A DNA stretch of 64,000 nucleotides from RYN-230 sp963782185 (GTDB lineage Bacteria > Actinomycetota > Actinomycetes > Streptosporangiales > Streptosporangiaceae), in contig CAWAJB010000036.1 of the NCBI GenBank assembly GCA_963782185.1, forward strand, positions 1 to 64,000. Reading direction: 5' to 3'. The notes under the pieces were generated by a model, which searched no databases, was not told where the DNA came from, and saw only the letters and a list, made by a program, of their open reading frames with translations. The translations under genes were made by a program, and so were the position numbers. This document shows positions 8,399 through 17,753 of this stretch, in pieces (positions within the stretch are counted from its first letter, which is position 1; every line of letters begins with the position of its first letter).

Positions 8399-10915
8399 CT
8401 ATTTTCCGGATGTACCCGGCTGCCGGGTCCTGGCTGCGCCGGTCCCGCCGCTGGCCAGCAGGCGCTCCAGCAGGGTGACTGAACCCGCCTTGGAAAGGGG
8501 CTCATTGCCATTCCCGCATTTGGGCGACTGGATGCAGGACGGGCATCCCGCCTGGCACTCACAACCCCGGATCGCGTCTGCGGTCGCGCTCAGCCACTCG
8601 CGCGCCGCGCCGTAACCGCGTTCCGCGAAGCCGGCCCCCCCATCGTGCCCGTCATAGACGAAAACCGTCAGCTGCCCGGTGGCCGGGTGCAGGTCAGCGG
8701 AAACGCCGCCGATGTCCCATCGGTCGCACGCGGCGAACAACGGCAGCAATCCGATCGACGCATGCTCGGCGGCGTGGGCGGCGCCGGGCAGGTCAACGCC
8801 CAGGTCCAGGAGCCGGGCGCGCTGTCCTTCCGGGATGGTCCACCACACCGCCCTGGTGCGCAGCGTCTGCGGCGGCAGGGCGAGCGGGAACTCGCCCAGC
8901 GGCCGCCCGGTCTCCGGGTGGCGGCGGACGAACCCCACCACCTCCCGCAGCACCTGAACGTCGCCGAAATGCGCGACGCCGCCGCCGCCCAGGCCGGCCT
9001 GGCGCAACTCCCTGGTGATCTCGATCGCGGTGACCTGGCGGGCCGCTGTGGCGTACCCGGGATCGGCTGGGCGCACCAGGGCCACCCCGGCCGCCAGGTC
9101 CAGCTCATCCACCAGGTACAGCTCGCCCTGATGGGCGTAGACCGCCCCGGTGTGCACGAGCAGGTGCGAGGAGGGCTCGTCCACCGTGCCCACCAGGCGC
9201 CCGGTCGGAAGCTCCACGATCTTGACCGGGTGGCGGCCCGATCCGCGCAGCCCGGCACGCGGAGGGCGGCCGCGCCGCGTCCAGTACAGGCCGCCGCTGC
9301 GGCGGCGGAGCATCCCCCGGCGGATCAGGGCCTCAGCGACCTCACGGGCTCCGGCGGCGAACGAGGCCAGGTCCTCATCGGTGAGCGGCAGTTCCGCCGC
9401 GGCCGCGCACAGGTGCGGGGCCAGCACATACGGGTTCCCGGGATCCAGGACCGTGGCTTCGACCGGGCGGTGCAGCAGCGCATCCGGATGATGAACCAGG
9501 TAGGTGTCGAGCGGGTCATCCCGGGCGATCAGGACGACCACCGCGCTGCGCCCGGCGCGGCCCGCGCGCCCGGCCTGCTGCCAGAGCGCCGCCCGGGTAC
9601 CGGGCCAGCCGGCGATGAGGACCGCGTCCAGGCCGCTGATGTCCACCCCCAGTTCCAGGGCCGTCGTGGTGGCCAGGCCCGTAATGTCGCCGTTGCGCAG
9701 CGCCTCCTCCAGGGCCCGCCGGTCCTCGCGCAGGTACCCGGACCGGTAGGCTGCCACCCGGCCGGTGTACGCGGCGGCTCCGGCCTCGCGCAGCGCCCGG
9801 CGCGCGCCCAGGGCGACGGCCTCGGCGCCACGCCGGGAACGGGTGAACGCCAGCGCCGGGACGGCCTCGGCCACCAGGTCAGCCAGCAGGGTGGCCGCCT
9901 CGCTGGTGGCGCTGCGCCGGACCGGTGCGCCGGCCTCGCCGCGGCCGCCGGTGAGCGGCGGCTCCCACAGGCCGAACGTGACCGGCCCGCAGGGCGCGCC
10001 GTTCTCGGTCACCGCCTCAGCCTGCTTGCCGGTCAGCAGGAACGCGCACCCGGCGGGCTCGCTGACCGTGGCGGAGGCGAGCAGGAACAGAGGTCCCGGG
10101 CCAGGCGGCCCGGTGCCGGCCGGATCGGGTCCGCCGTGATGCGCGGCAATCCTGTGCAGCCTGCGCAGCACCTGGGCGACATGCGAGCCGAACACCCCCC
10201 GGTAGGTGTGGCACTCGTCGACGACGATGTAGCGCAGCCGGCGGAAGAAGCCGTTCCACCGGGCGTGCCGGGGCAGCAGCGTCTGATGCAGCATGTCCGG
10301 GGTGGTGAGCAGGTAATTGGCGTGGGAGCGGGCCCAATCCCGCGCCGCCGCGGGCGTGTCCCCGTCCACCACGGCGGGCCGGACACCCGGCACGGCGAGC
10401 TCGCTGATCACCCGCAGCTGGTCTGCGGCCAGGGCCCGGGTCGGCGCGAGGTAGAGCGCGGTGCCGCCCTCACCGATCCCGGTGAGGGCGGGCAGTAGGT
10501 ACCCCAGCGACTTTCCGGACGCCGCGGGGGTCGCGATGATGACGTGCCGGCCGTCCCGGGCGAGGTCAGCCATCGCGGCCTGATGGGCCCAGGGAGCCGG
10601 CACGCCCTGGCGGGAGAACGCCTCGGTGACCGGGGCAGGCACCCATCCGGGCCAGGCTGCCCGCTGCCCCTCGCGAGCGGGGATGTACTCTACGTGGATC
10701 AGTCGTCCCGACCGGGCGCCGTGGCGCAGCACAAGGTCTGCGGGGGAGGCCGCCGCGAGCTGGCCGGGTCGGCTTCGCCCGGCGGGGTACGAGGCAGCCG
10801 GGCCTGGTTTTTGCGGGGCCGGTTCCAGGGAACCGGGTCCTGCGGGACCGGGCCGGACCGGAGGCTCGCCGGGCACGAGCGGAGTGAGCGCAGTCATTGG
10901 CTCCCAGTGTGACAT
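8399..10915 (-). CDS. MrfA/YprA-like superfamily 2 DNA helicase
   Basis: 838 residues. Walker A is ATPAASGKSLGYLLPAL, motif II is VVDECHTY, motif III is LASATVSEPAG, and the second RecA domain carries LATTTALELGVDISGLDAV and QQAGRAGRAGR. The C-terminal MZB region ends with a zinc-type cysteine cluster (CECQAGCPSCIQSPKCGNG). MrfA of Bacillus subtilis, a 3'-5' helicase, repairs mitomycin C adducts; by family this protein should unwind DNA in lesion repair. ATG at 10897, with GGGAG just before it, may be the real start. It is divergent from bldG, the order I recall from Streptomyces. Confidence 0.88.
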   Translation of the reverse strand: MSHWEPMTALTPLVPGEPPVRPGPAGPGSLEPAPQKPGPAASYPAGRSRPGQLAAASPADLVLRHGARSGRLIHVEYIPAREGQRAAWPGWVPAPVTEAFSRQGVPAPWAHQAAMADLARDGRHVIIATPAASGKSLGYLLPALTGIGEGGTALYLAPTRALAADQLRVISELAVPGVRPAVVDGDTPAAARDWARSHANYLLTTPDMLHQTLLPRHARWNGFFRRLRYIVVDECHTYRGVFGSHVAQVLRRLHRIAAHHGGPDPAGTGPPGPGPLFLLASATVSEPAGCAFLLTGKQAEAVTENGAPCGPVTFGLWEPPLTGGRGEAGAPVRRSATSEAATLLADLVAEAVPALAFTRSRRGAEAVALGARRALREAGAAAYTGRVAAYRSGYLREDRRALEEALRNGDITGLATTTALELGVDISGLDAVLIAGWPGTRAALWQQAGRAGRAGRSAVVVLIARDDPLDTYLVHHPDALLHRPVEATVLDPGNPYVLAPHLCAAAAELPLTDEDLASFAAGAREVAEALIRRGMLRRRSGGLYWTRRGRPPRAGLRGSGRHPVKIVELPTGRLVGTVDEPSSHLLVHTGAVYAHQGELYLVDELDLAAGVALVRPADPGYATAARQVTAIEITRELRQAGLGGGGVAHFGDVQVLREVVGFVRRHPETGRPLGEFPLALPPQTLRTRAVWWTIPEGQRARLLDLGVDLPGAAHAAEHASIGLLPLFAACDRWDIGGVSADLHPATGQLTVFVYDGHDGGAGFAERGYGAAREWLSATADAIRGCECQAGCPSCIQSPKCGNGNEPLSKAGSVTLLERLLASGGTGAARTRQPGTSGK

Positions 10916-11068
10916 CTGTACGCGAGGTGCCTCGAAGCGTGAACTCGTGTAGACATGACCTCAGAGCGTGGTTGAATGCGCGACGGGACCAGCTGCCCTC
11001 ACCTGAGGGCGCTGCGCTGCCGCTCGGATCGCCCGGACAGACGAAGGCTGTATGGCGCAGGAGGATTT

Positions 11069-11419
11069 GTGGACCTGAAGCTTGACCACCACACCAGGGA
11101 TGGGATCGAGGTCGTCAACGTCGAGGGTGAAATCGACGTCTACACCGCGCCACGGCTGCGCGAGCTGCTCATCGAACTGGTCAACAACGGGCACTACCAG
11201 CTGGTGGTGAACATGGAGAAGGTTGAGTTCCTCGACTCGACAGGGCTGGGCGTGCTGGTCGGCGGGCTCAAGCGGGTCCGGGCGCACGACGGGTCTCTCG
11301 ACCTGGTGTGCACCCAGGAGCGCATCCTGAAGATTTTCCGGATCACCGGCCTGACCAAGGTCTTCGGTATCCATGACACCGTCGACGAGGCCATCACGGC
11401 CCGGAAGTCGGAGAAGTAG
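11069..11419 (+). CDS. bldG: Anti-sigma factor antagonist (STAS), BldG-like
   Basis: GTG at 11069, six bases after AGGAGG, gives 116 residues. The protein is a single STAS domain with the phosphorylation site FLDSTGLGVL; the Ser is residue 57, as in Streptomyces BldG. When unphosphorylated it should bind and neutralise an anti-sigma kinase; when phosphorylated it releases it. The partner kinase is the next gene. BldG controls development and secondary metabolism in streptomycetes. An upstream in-frame extension to 10976 has no family match. Assignment to BldG rather than another RsbV-type protein rests on neighbours and length. Confidence 0.85.
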   Translation: MDLKLDHHTRDGIEVVNVEGEIDVYTAPRLRELLIELVNNGHYQLVVNMEKVEFLDSTGLGVLVGGLKRVRAHDGSLDLVCTQERILKIFRITGLTKVFGIHDTVDEAITARKSEK

Positions 11420-11445
11420 CGGCTGATCGAGCCCCGGGTCCGGCC

Positions 11446-11907
11446 ATGGCCACCGTCGAAATGAGCTTCACGCCCCTGCCCGTGCATGTCCGCACGGCCC
11501 GGCTGGTCGCCACCGCGGTCGCGCGGCGGAGCGGCGTCGAGGAGGCGTTCCTCGACGAAGTCCGTCTCGCGGTCGGTGAGGCTTGCTCCCGTGCGGTCGA
11601 GGCGCACCAGGCGCAGTGCCCCGATGAGCCGGTCCGTGTCGAGCTGACCGGGGCGAACGGGCGCTTCGAGGTGGTTGTCACGGACGCGGCCGAGGCTGGG
11701 CAGGATGACGGGAGCAGCCCGTCCGCGCACCCTGCGGGCTGGCCGGCGCCCGGTCAGGGGCTGCCGAACGGGGCCACCCCGCTGGATCATCCCTCGCAGG
11801 GCCTCGGCCTGGCCGTGATCGCAGGCCTCGCTGACGACGTCCAGTTTGCCCGCACCCCGGCCGGCCTCCGCATCACGATGAGCTGGCCGTCCAACGCCCC
11901 GGGCTGA
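11446..11907 (+). CDS. RsbW-type ATP-binding anti-sigma factor
   Basis: 153 residues of a GHKL ATPase. The N box is EVRLAVGEACSRAVEAH, the G1 region is VVVTDAA and the G2 region is QGLGLAVIAGLADDV. It should bind a sigma factor, and phosphorylate the STAS protein encoded 26 bases upstream. The N box has Ser/Arg where many RsbW proteins have NAV, so kinase strength is uncertain. A 30-residue Pro/Gly insert (about 88-115) separates G1 from G2. Matches the protein that follows BldG in Streptomyces. Confidence 0.82.
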   Translation: MATVEMSFTPLPVHVRTARLVATAVARRSGVEEAFLDEVRLAVGEACSRAVEAHQAQCPDEPVRVELTGANGRFEVVVTDAAEAGQDDGSSPSAHPAGWPAPGQGLPNGATPLDHPSQGLGLAVIAGLADDVQFARTPAGLRITMSWPSNAPG

Positions 11908-12170
11908 CGGGCGCCGCGGCCCCGGCTGAGCACGCGGAACTGCGAGCCTGCCTGCTACGGGCGACCATAATGTGATTACCTGTGCAGGGTGAATTGCTCT
12001 CGCGCGCTCCGGGCCTGACCCCCCGCTTCAGGTCCGGTGGCCGACGTGCGTAGACTCCCGGCACTGCTTTTTGGGCACGGTGCCTATCCCCTGCGTCCAG
12101 GCCGGCTGGCAGATAGCCGGGACAGCGTTGCCACGCTCGGGAGGCCATGTGCCACTGTCTAGGAGGACAG

Positions 12171-14594
12171 ATGTTCAGGTCTAGTCTTGCCGCCGGAAGC
12201 GGTGCGGCAAGCGTCAGCGGCTCCAACCTGACCTGGGTTGTTGTCGTTGGCGTCGTCGCGCTGCTTGCTCTCGCGGTGGCAGCCCTGCTGGTCCGTGAGG
12301 TGCTCGCGGCCAGCCAGGGAACCGAGCGGATGCAGGAGATCGCGAAGTCGATCCAGGAAGGCGCGGCCGCCTATCTGCGGCGCCAGTTCCGCACCCTCGG
12401 GGTCTTCGTTGTCGTCATCTTCTTCGTGCTCTTGCTGCTCCCCGCAGACGGGTCGTCGGTGCGCTGGGGTCGCAGCATATTTTTCCTCGTCGGCGCCTTG
12501 TTCTCAGCCCTGACCGGGTTCACCGGCATGTCGCTCGCGGTGCGCGGCAACGTGCGGGTAGCGGCCGCGGCGCGGGCTGGCTTCGAGGGTGAGCGCCCGG
12601 CCATGCGGATCGCGTTCCGCACCGGCGGCGTGGCAGGCATGTTCACTGTGGGCCTGGGCCTGTTCGGCGCCGCGCTGGTGGTGTTCATCTACCGGGACAA
12701 CGCGCCCAACGTGCTGGAGGGCTTCGGCTTCGGCGCGGCCCTGCTGGCCATGTTCATGCGAGTCGGGGGCGGCATCTTCACCAAGGCCGCCGACGTGGGT
12801 GCCGACCTGGTCGGCAAGGTCGAGAAGGGCATCCCCGAGGATGACCCGCGGAACGCGGCCACCATCGCGGACAATGTCGGCGACAACGTCGGTGACTGCG
12901 CCGGGATGGCGGCCGACCTGTTCGAGTCCTACGCGGTCATGCTGGTCGCGGCGCTCATCCTGGGCAAGGCGGCGTTCGGCAATGATGGCCTCGTCTTCCC
13001 GCTGATCATCCCGATGATCGGCGTGATCACCGCGGTGGCGGGGATCTTCGTGACGATGCCGCGCAAGGGCGACCGCAGCGGGATGACCGCGATCAACCGG
13101 GGCTTCTTCATCTCCGCGATCATCTCGCTGGTGCTGGTGGTTGGCGCCTCGTTCCTCTACCTGCCGTCCAAATTCAGCGACTTCAAGGGCATCACGGGCC
13201 CCGGTGCCCGCGCGATCCTCGCGCACGGCGGCAGCCCGCAGTGGCTGGCCATCGGCGCGGTTGTCATCGGGCTCGTGCTGGCCAGCGCCATCCAGCTGCT
13301 GACCGGGTACTTCACCGAGACCAACCGCAAGCCGGTCCGGGAGATCGGGGAAAGCTCTCTGACCGGCGCGGCCACGGTCATCCTGTCCGGCATCTCGGTG
13401 GGCCTGGAGTCGGCGGTCTACTCGGCGCTGCTCATCGGCGGGGCCGTGTACGCCGCGTTCCTGCTGGGCACGGGGAACGCGACCATCGCCCTGTTCGCGG
13501 TGGCGCTGGCCGGCACCGGCCTGCTCACCACGGTCGGCGTCATCGTGTCGATGGACACGTTCGGGCCCGTCTCGGACAACGCGCAGGGCATCGCCGAGAT
13601 GTCCGGCGACGTGACCGGCGACGGCGCCCAGGTGCTCACCAAGCTGGACGCGGTCGGCAACACCACCAAGGCCATCACCAAGGGCATCGCGATCGCGACC
13701 GCGGTACTCGCCGCCACCGCGCTGTTCGGCTCGTTCCGGACCACGGTGGAGGACGCGCTCGGCAAGGCGGCCGGCACGTTCAGCCTGTCCGTGGACCGGC
13801 CCAACGTCCTGGTCGGCATCATCGTCGGCGCGTGCGTCGTGTTCTACTTCGCCGGCCTGCTGATCATGGCGGTGGGCCGGGCGGCCGGCCAGGTCGTCTA
13901 TGAGGTCCGGAAGCAGTTCCGTGACCACCCGGGCATCATGGACTACACCGAGAAGCCCGAGTACGGCCGCGTGGTGGACATCTGCACCAAGGACTCGCTC
14001 CGTGAGCTGGCCACGCCAGGCCTGATGGCAGTGCTCACCCCGATCGCGGTCGGCTTCGCGTTCGGCTACGCGCCGCTCGGTGCCTACCTGGCCGGGGCCA
14101 TCGCCGCCGGGGCGCTGATGGCCGTGTTCCTGGCCAACTCCGGCGGCGCCTGGGACAACGCCAAGAAGCTCGTCGAAGACGGCAACTACGGCGGGAAGGG
14201 TTCCGAGGCCCATGAGGCGACCATCATCGGCGACACGGTCGGTGACCCGTTCAAGGACACTGCGGGCCCGGCCATCAACCCGCTGATTAAGGTCATGAAC
14301 CTGGTCTCGCTGCTCGTCGCGACCAGCGTGGTCAAGTACAGCCACAACGTCGGGCTCCGTACCGGCGTGGCCGTGGTGGCGATCGGGATCGTGGTGACCG
14401 CCGTGGTGATCTCCAAGCGGCGCTCGACCAGCGTGGCCGCTGGCGGTCCGCCCGCGGCGGCTGTGGCGGGCACAGACGGGGCCCCTGGCCTGCCGTCGGC
14501 CACCGACGGCACGGGTCTGGGCGGCACGGCCAGCCCCGCCGCCGGGGCGGGTGGCGGAGCCGAGGGCGAAACAGCGGCGAAGACCACAGGCTGA
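12171..14594 (+). CDS. hppA: Membrane proton-pumping pyrophosphatase, K+-independent
   Basis: ATG at 12171, four bases after AGGAGG, gives 807 residues and about 16 helices. The pyrophosphate-binding acidic motifs are present: DVGADLVGKVEKGIPEDDPR, ADNVGDNVGDCAG and GDTVGDPFKDTAGPA. The segment GNTTKAITKG has Lys at the position that is Ala in K+-dependent enzymes, so this is the K+-independent H+-pumping type. It couples PPi hydrolysis to proton export. A 45-residue Gly/Ala/Pro-rich C-terminal tail is unusual and may be disordered. A perfect 17-bp hairpin follows the gene. Confidence 0.95.
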   Translation: MFRSSLAAGSGAASVSGSNLTWVVVVGVVALLALAVAALLVREVLAASQGTERMQEIAKSIQEGAAAYLRRQFRTLGVFVVVIFFVLLLLPADGSSVRWGRSIFFLVGALFSALTGFTGMSLAVRGNVRVAAAARAGFEGERPAMRIAFRTGGVAGMFTVGLGLFGAALVVFIYRDNAPNVLEGFGFGAALLAMFMRVGGGIFTKAADVGADLVGKVEKGIPEDDPRNAATIADNVGDNVGDCAGMAADLFESYAVMLVAALILGKAAFGNDGLVFPLIIPMIGVITAVAGIFVTMPRKGDRSGMTAINRGFFISAIISLVLVVGASFLYLPSKFSDFKGITGPGARAILAHGGSPQWLAIGAVVIGLVLASAIQLLTGYFTETNRKPVREIGESSLTGAATVILSGISVGLESAVYSALLIGGAVYAAFLLGTGNATIALFAVALAGTGLLTTVGVIVSMDTFGPVSDNAQGIAEMSGDVTGDGAQVLTKLDAVGNTTKAITKGIAIATAVLAATALFGSFRTTVEDALGKAAGTFSLSVDRPNVLVGIIVGACVVFYFAGLLIMAVGRAAGQVVYEVRKQFRDHPGIMDYTEKPEYGRVVDICTKDSLRELATPGLMAVLTPIAVGFAFGYAPLGAYLAGAIAAGALMAVFLANSGGAWDNAKKLVEDGNYGGKGSEAHEATIIGDTVGDPFKDTAGPAINPLIKVMNLVSLLVATSVVKYSHNVGLRTGVAVVAIGIVVTAVVISKRRSTSVAAGGPPAAAVAGTDGAPGLPSATDGTGLGGTASPAAGAGGGAEGETAAKTTG

Positions 14595-14611
14595 CCCGCT
14601 TCGCAGCCTGG

Positions 14612-14647
14612 CTGATCCCCCGGCCACCTCGGTGGCCGGGGGATCAG
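14612..14647 (+). terminator. Hairpin terminator after hppA
   Basis: A perfect 17-bp inverted repeat (14612-14628 with 14631-14647, CTGATCCCCCGGCCACC) with a two-base centre lies 17 bases after the hppA stop. There is no long U-tract, as usual in actinomycetes. It separates hppA from the next gene. Confidence 0.8.
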
Positions 14648-14682
14648 TCGTAGTGAGCCCCGGGGGTTGCCATACTCAGGTG

Positions 14683-15225
14683 ATGAGCACCACCCGGCGC
14701 ATGCTGCTGGTACTGCGGCACAGCAAATCGGCCTACCCCGAGGGAACAGCGGACTTCGACCGGCCGCTCGCCCCCCGTGGCCTGCGGGATGCGGTCACCC
14801 TGGGCACCTGGATCCGGGATCAGGGACTGCTCCCGGATCTCGTGGTCTGCTCGGCCGCGGCCCGGGCCCGGCAGACCTGGGAGCTGGCCAGTGCCCAGCT
14901 GGCCTGGGCGGAGAACGACAGCGCGGTCGAGCGCTACGACGAGCGCCTGTACCACGCGGATGCCGGCGACCTGGCCGCGATCGCCCGGGAGACACCGCCC
15001 GAGGTGATGATCCTGGCCCTGGTGGGCCACAACCCGGCCGTCGCGGATCTCGTGGCGATGCTGGCCGGGACCGCCGGGCTGCCCGGGGACACCGCGCTGG
15101 GCTTCCCTACCTCGGCGGCCGCCGTCGTCGGCTTTGGTGGTGGCTGGGGCCAGGTCGCGCCGGGGTCGGGCTCGCTGGCCGGCTACTGGACTCCCAAGGG
15201 CGGTTCCGTGGTCCCGCTGGGCTGA
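14683..15225 (+). CDS. SixA-like phosphohistidine phosphatase
   Basis: From ATG 14683 the protein has 180 residues. The N-terminal RHSKS (in LLVLRHSKSAYP) is the SixA variant of the RHG phosphatase motif, with the phospho-accepting His; ARARQTW and LALVGHNPAV supply the Arg and second His. SixA removes phosphate from phosphohistidine, for example in phosphotransfer or PTS proteins; the substrate here is unknown. A longer frame to 14551 runs through the terminator and is rejected. Its 3' end overlaps serB convergently by 43 bp. Confidence 0.8.
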   Translation: MSTTRRMLLVLRHSKSAYPEGTADFDRPLAPRGLRDAVTLGTWIRDQGLLPDLVVCSAAARARQTWELASAQLAWAENDSAVERYDERLYHADAGDLAAIARETPPEVMILALVGHNPAVADLVAMLAGTAGLPGDTALGFPTSAAAVVGFGGGWGQVAPGSGSLAGYWTPKGGSVVPLG

Positions 15226-16430
15226 TGCCCGGCCGCGGCCGCCGGATCGCCCTCGTCCGCATCCTCCACGTCATCGCGGGAAACGCCCAGCAGGTACAGC
15301 ACCGTGTCCAGGTACGGGACGCTGACCGAGGCGTCGGCCGCATCCCGGACCGGCTGCCGGGCATTGAACGCGACCCCGAGCCCGGCGGCCGCGATCATGT
15401 CGAGGTCGTTGGCGCCGTCGCCGACCGCCACCGTCTGGCTGACCGCCACGCCGGCCTGCGCCGCGAAGCGGCGCAGCGCATCGGCCTTCCCGGCCCGGTC
15501 GATGATGGGCCCGGTCAGCCTCCCGGTCAGCTTGCCGCCGCTGATCTCCAGCGTGTTGGCTGCCGCGTAGTCGATGCCGAGCTCCCTGGCCAGCGGGTCG
15601 GTGATCTGGCTGAAGCCGCCGCTGACGATCCCGCACCGGTAGCCGAGCCGGTGCAGGGTCCGGATCAGTGTCCGGGCGCCCGGGGCGAGCCGCAGTTCGC
15701 CCCGCACCACGCCGAGCACGGACTCGTCCAGCCCGGCGAGCATGCTCACCCGCTCCCGGACCGAGGTGGCGAAGTCCAGCTCGCCGCGCATCGTGGCTTC
15801 CGTGATCTTGGACATCTGACCTGCGCAGCCCGCGTGCGCTGCGAGCAGGTCGATCACCTCGGCCGCGATCAGGGTGGAGTCCACGTCCATCACGACCAGG
15901 CGCATCGCGCGCCGGTGCAGCCCGCCGCGCTGGACGGCCACGTCGACCCCCTGATGGGTCGCTTCCCGGGCCAGGTCCACCCGCAGCGATTCCGGATCGG
16001 CGCCGGACACGTCGAAGTCGATGCAGGTCACCGGCCGGCTCGCGAGCCGGTCGATGCGGTCGATATTGGCCCCGCTGGCGGCGATCCGGCCGGCGATGGC
16101 CGCCACCGCCGCAGGAAGCAGCGGGTTGCCCAGGACCGTGACGTGAAGCTGGCCGCGGTGCCGGGCAGGCTCCCCGGAGCCCATCGTGATCTCGGCGTCC
16201 AGCCCCAGATCAGCGGCGACCGCCTGGATCGCCCGGTGGATCGCGGTCAGGTCGGGATCGGGCGGGCAGCCGAGCAGGGTCCCGAGCACCAGCCGGCCGC
16301 GGATGACCACCTGCTCGATATCGACGACGCTGAGCTGGTGACTGGCCAGGGCCGAGAACAGGCGTGAGGTCACCCCAGGCCGGTCCCGGCCGGTCAGGGT
16401 CACCAGGAGGGTGTGCTGCGCGGCGTCCAT
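15183..16430 (-). CDS. serB: Phosphoserine phosphatase with N-terminal ACT domains
   Basis: 415 residues, the length of mycobacterial SerB2. An ACT-type regulatory region fills residues 1-175 (TLTGRDRPGVTSRLFSALA). The HAD core has motif I VVMDVDSTLIA, motif II GIVSGGFSQI, and motif IV AVGDGANDLDMIAAAGLG. It makes L-serine from phosphoserine, the last step of the phosphorylated pathway. ATG at 16430 is divergent from the ABC ATPase, an arrangement like Rv3042c/Rv3041c in mycobacteria as I recall. Confidence 0.92.
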   Translation of the reverse strand: MDAAQHTLLVTLTGRDRPGVTSRLFSALASHQLSVVDIEQVVIRGRLVLGTLLGCPPDPDLTAIHRAIQAVAADLGLDAEITMGSGEPARHRGQLHVTVLGNPLLPAAVAAIAGRIAASGANIDRIDRLASRPVTCIDFDVSGADPESLRVDLAREATHQGVDVAVQRGGLHRRAMRLVVMDVDSTLIAAEVIDLLAAHAGCAGQMSKITEATMRGELDFATSVRERVSMLAGLDESVLGVVRGELRLAPGARTLIRTLHRLGYRCGIVSGGFSQITDPLARELGIDYAAANTLEISGGKLTGRLTGPIIDRAGKADALRRFAAQAGVAVSQTVAVGDGANDLDMIAAAGLGVAFNARQPVRDAADASVSVPYLDTVLYLLGVSRDDVEDADEGDPAAAAGHQPSGTTEPPLGVQ

Positions 16431-16539
16431 CGCTGCCCCACGCTACCCGGGGCGGAGCGGCGGGTGCGCACGGTTGGGCTGGCCAGCCCGCCATGACGTA
16501 AGTTCAGACTCACACGTGTGCGGTGGTGGAGGGAGCTGG

Positions 16540-17328
16540 ATGTCCGACGAGGTGGTGCAGCTGCGCGGGGTCGGCGTCCGGCGCGGCGGGTCCATGCTGC
16601 TGCGCGACGTGGACTGGACCGTCCACGACGACGAGCGCTGGGTCGTGATCGGCCCCAACGGAGCCGGGAAGACCACGCTGCTGCAGGTCGTCGCCGGCCA
16701 GCTGTTCCCGTCCGAGGGCAGTGCCGAGATCCTGGGAAGCCGGCTCGGCGACACGGACGTGTTCGAGCTGCGGCCGCGGATCGGGCTGGCCAGCGCCTCG
16801 CTCGCGGACCGGGTGCCGCCGGCGGAGAAAGTGATCGACCTGGTGCTGACCGCGTCGTACGCGATCGTGGGCCGCTGGAAGGAGGACTACGAATCCTCCG
16901 ACGTGACCCGCGCGGTCGAGCTCCTGGACGCGCTCGGCTGCGCCCACCTGATCAGGCGCCGGTTCGCCACCCTGTCCGAGGGGGAGCGCAAGCGGGTGCA
17001 GATCGCCCGGGCGATGATGCCCGACCCCGAGCTGCTGCTCCTGGACGAGCCCGCCGCCGGGCTGGACCTCGGCGGCCGTGAGGACCTGCTGCAGCGGATC
17101 GCGATGCTGGCCCGTGACCCGCTGGCGCCCACGATGGTGATGGTGACCCACCATGTCGAGGAAGTTCCCGAAGACTTCACGCACGCGATGCTGCTGCGCC
17201 GGGGGTCGGTCCTGGCCGCCGGCCCGCTCACGGAGGTGCTCACCGAGCGGCGCCTGTCCAAGTGCTTCGGGCTCCCGCTGGTCGTGGAGCGGTACGGGGC
17301 CCGCTGGGCGGCGCGGGCCGTCCGCTGA
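16540..17328 (+). CDS. ABC transporter ATP-binding protein, orphan
   Basis: ATG 16540, after GGAGGGAG, gives 262 residues. Walker A is GPNGAGKTT, the signature is LSEGERKRVQIARAMM and Walker B is LLLLDEPAAGLDLGG, with the switch His in VTHHVEE. No membrane or binding-protein gene adjoins it, so the transported substrate is unknown; it resembles the single ATPase beside serB2 in mycobacteria. A perfect 10-bp palindrome CACACGTGTG at 16511-16520 lies in the short intergenic region shared with serB and could be an operator. Confidence 0.85.
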   Translation: MSDEVVQLRGVGVRRGGSMLLRDVDWTVHDDERWVVIGPNGAGKTTLLQVVAGQLFPSEGSAEILGSRLGDTDVFELRPRIGLASASLADRVPPAEKVIDLVLTASYAIVGRWKEDYESSDVTRAVELLDALGCAHLIRRRFATLSEGERKRVQIARAMMPDPELLLLDEPAAGLDLGGREDLLQRIAMLARDPLAPTMVMVTHHVEEVPEDFTHAMLLRRGSVLAAGPLTEVLTERRLSKCFGLPLVVERYGARWAARAVR

Positions 17329-17449
17329 GCCATCCGATCGTCATCGGGCCGACGCTGGGCCGGGACTGGCGAGCGGGGACTGGTGAGCGGGGAGTCGGCT
17401 CGGGGTGCGGCGGGTACAAAACTGGCATGTGCGCCCAGGGGGTCACGCC

Positions 17450-17722
17450 GTGAAAGGGGACCGGGTCGAGATCGTCATCGACGCCGGCGGGACATCCCGG
17501 ACCTACGAGGTGACCGCCACGCGGGCCGGGCGCCGCGTCGAGGTGGTGACCGGGCGCGGGGTGGTGGAGGTCATGGAGGTGACCCGGGGCGGCACGGTGG
17601 TCCGGACCGCGCGGTTCATGGCCAACCGGGTGCTGGCGCTGGTCGAGCACCCCGCGGCGGACAAGGGCGCGCCCGGACGGGATGCGGGCGCGGAGGCGGC
17701 CGCACCGGACATACTGGGCTGA
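17450..17722 (+). CDS. Small conserved-looking protein of unknown function
   Basis: GTG at 17450 gives 90 residues rich in beta-strand-like stretches (VEIVIDAGGTSRTYEVTATR, VEVVTGRGVVEVMEV). Codon bias is coding-like and the gene fits neatly between the ABC ATPase and the glycosyltransferase, 31 bases before the latter. It has no signal peptide or membrane helix. I recognise no domain; a role is not proposed. Confidence 0.5.
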   Translation: MKGDRVEIVIDAGGTSRTYEVTATRAGRRVEVVTGRGVVEVMEVTRGGTVVRTARFMANRVLALVEHPAADKGAPGRDAGAEAAAPDILG

Positions 17723-17753
17723 ACCACCCGTCGTCGTCCGCGAGGGAGCTCGC

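Noticed and set aside
8645..10498. 617-residue frame opposite the helicase
   Set aside because: Shadow of the helicase gene in GC-rich DNA; no start signal or motifs.
12504..14627. 707-residue frame opposite hppA
   Set aside because: It is the antisense of a clear pyrophosphatase; composition is His/Arg/Asp-rich and has no family motifs.
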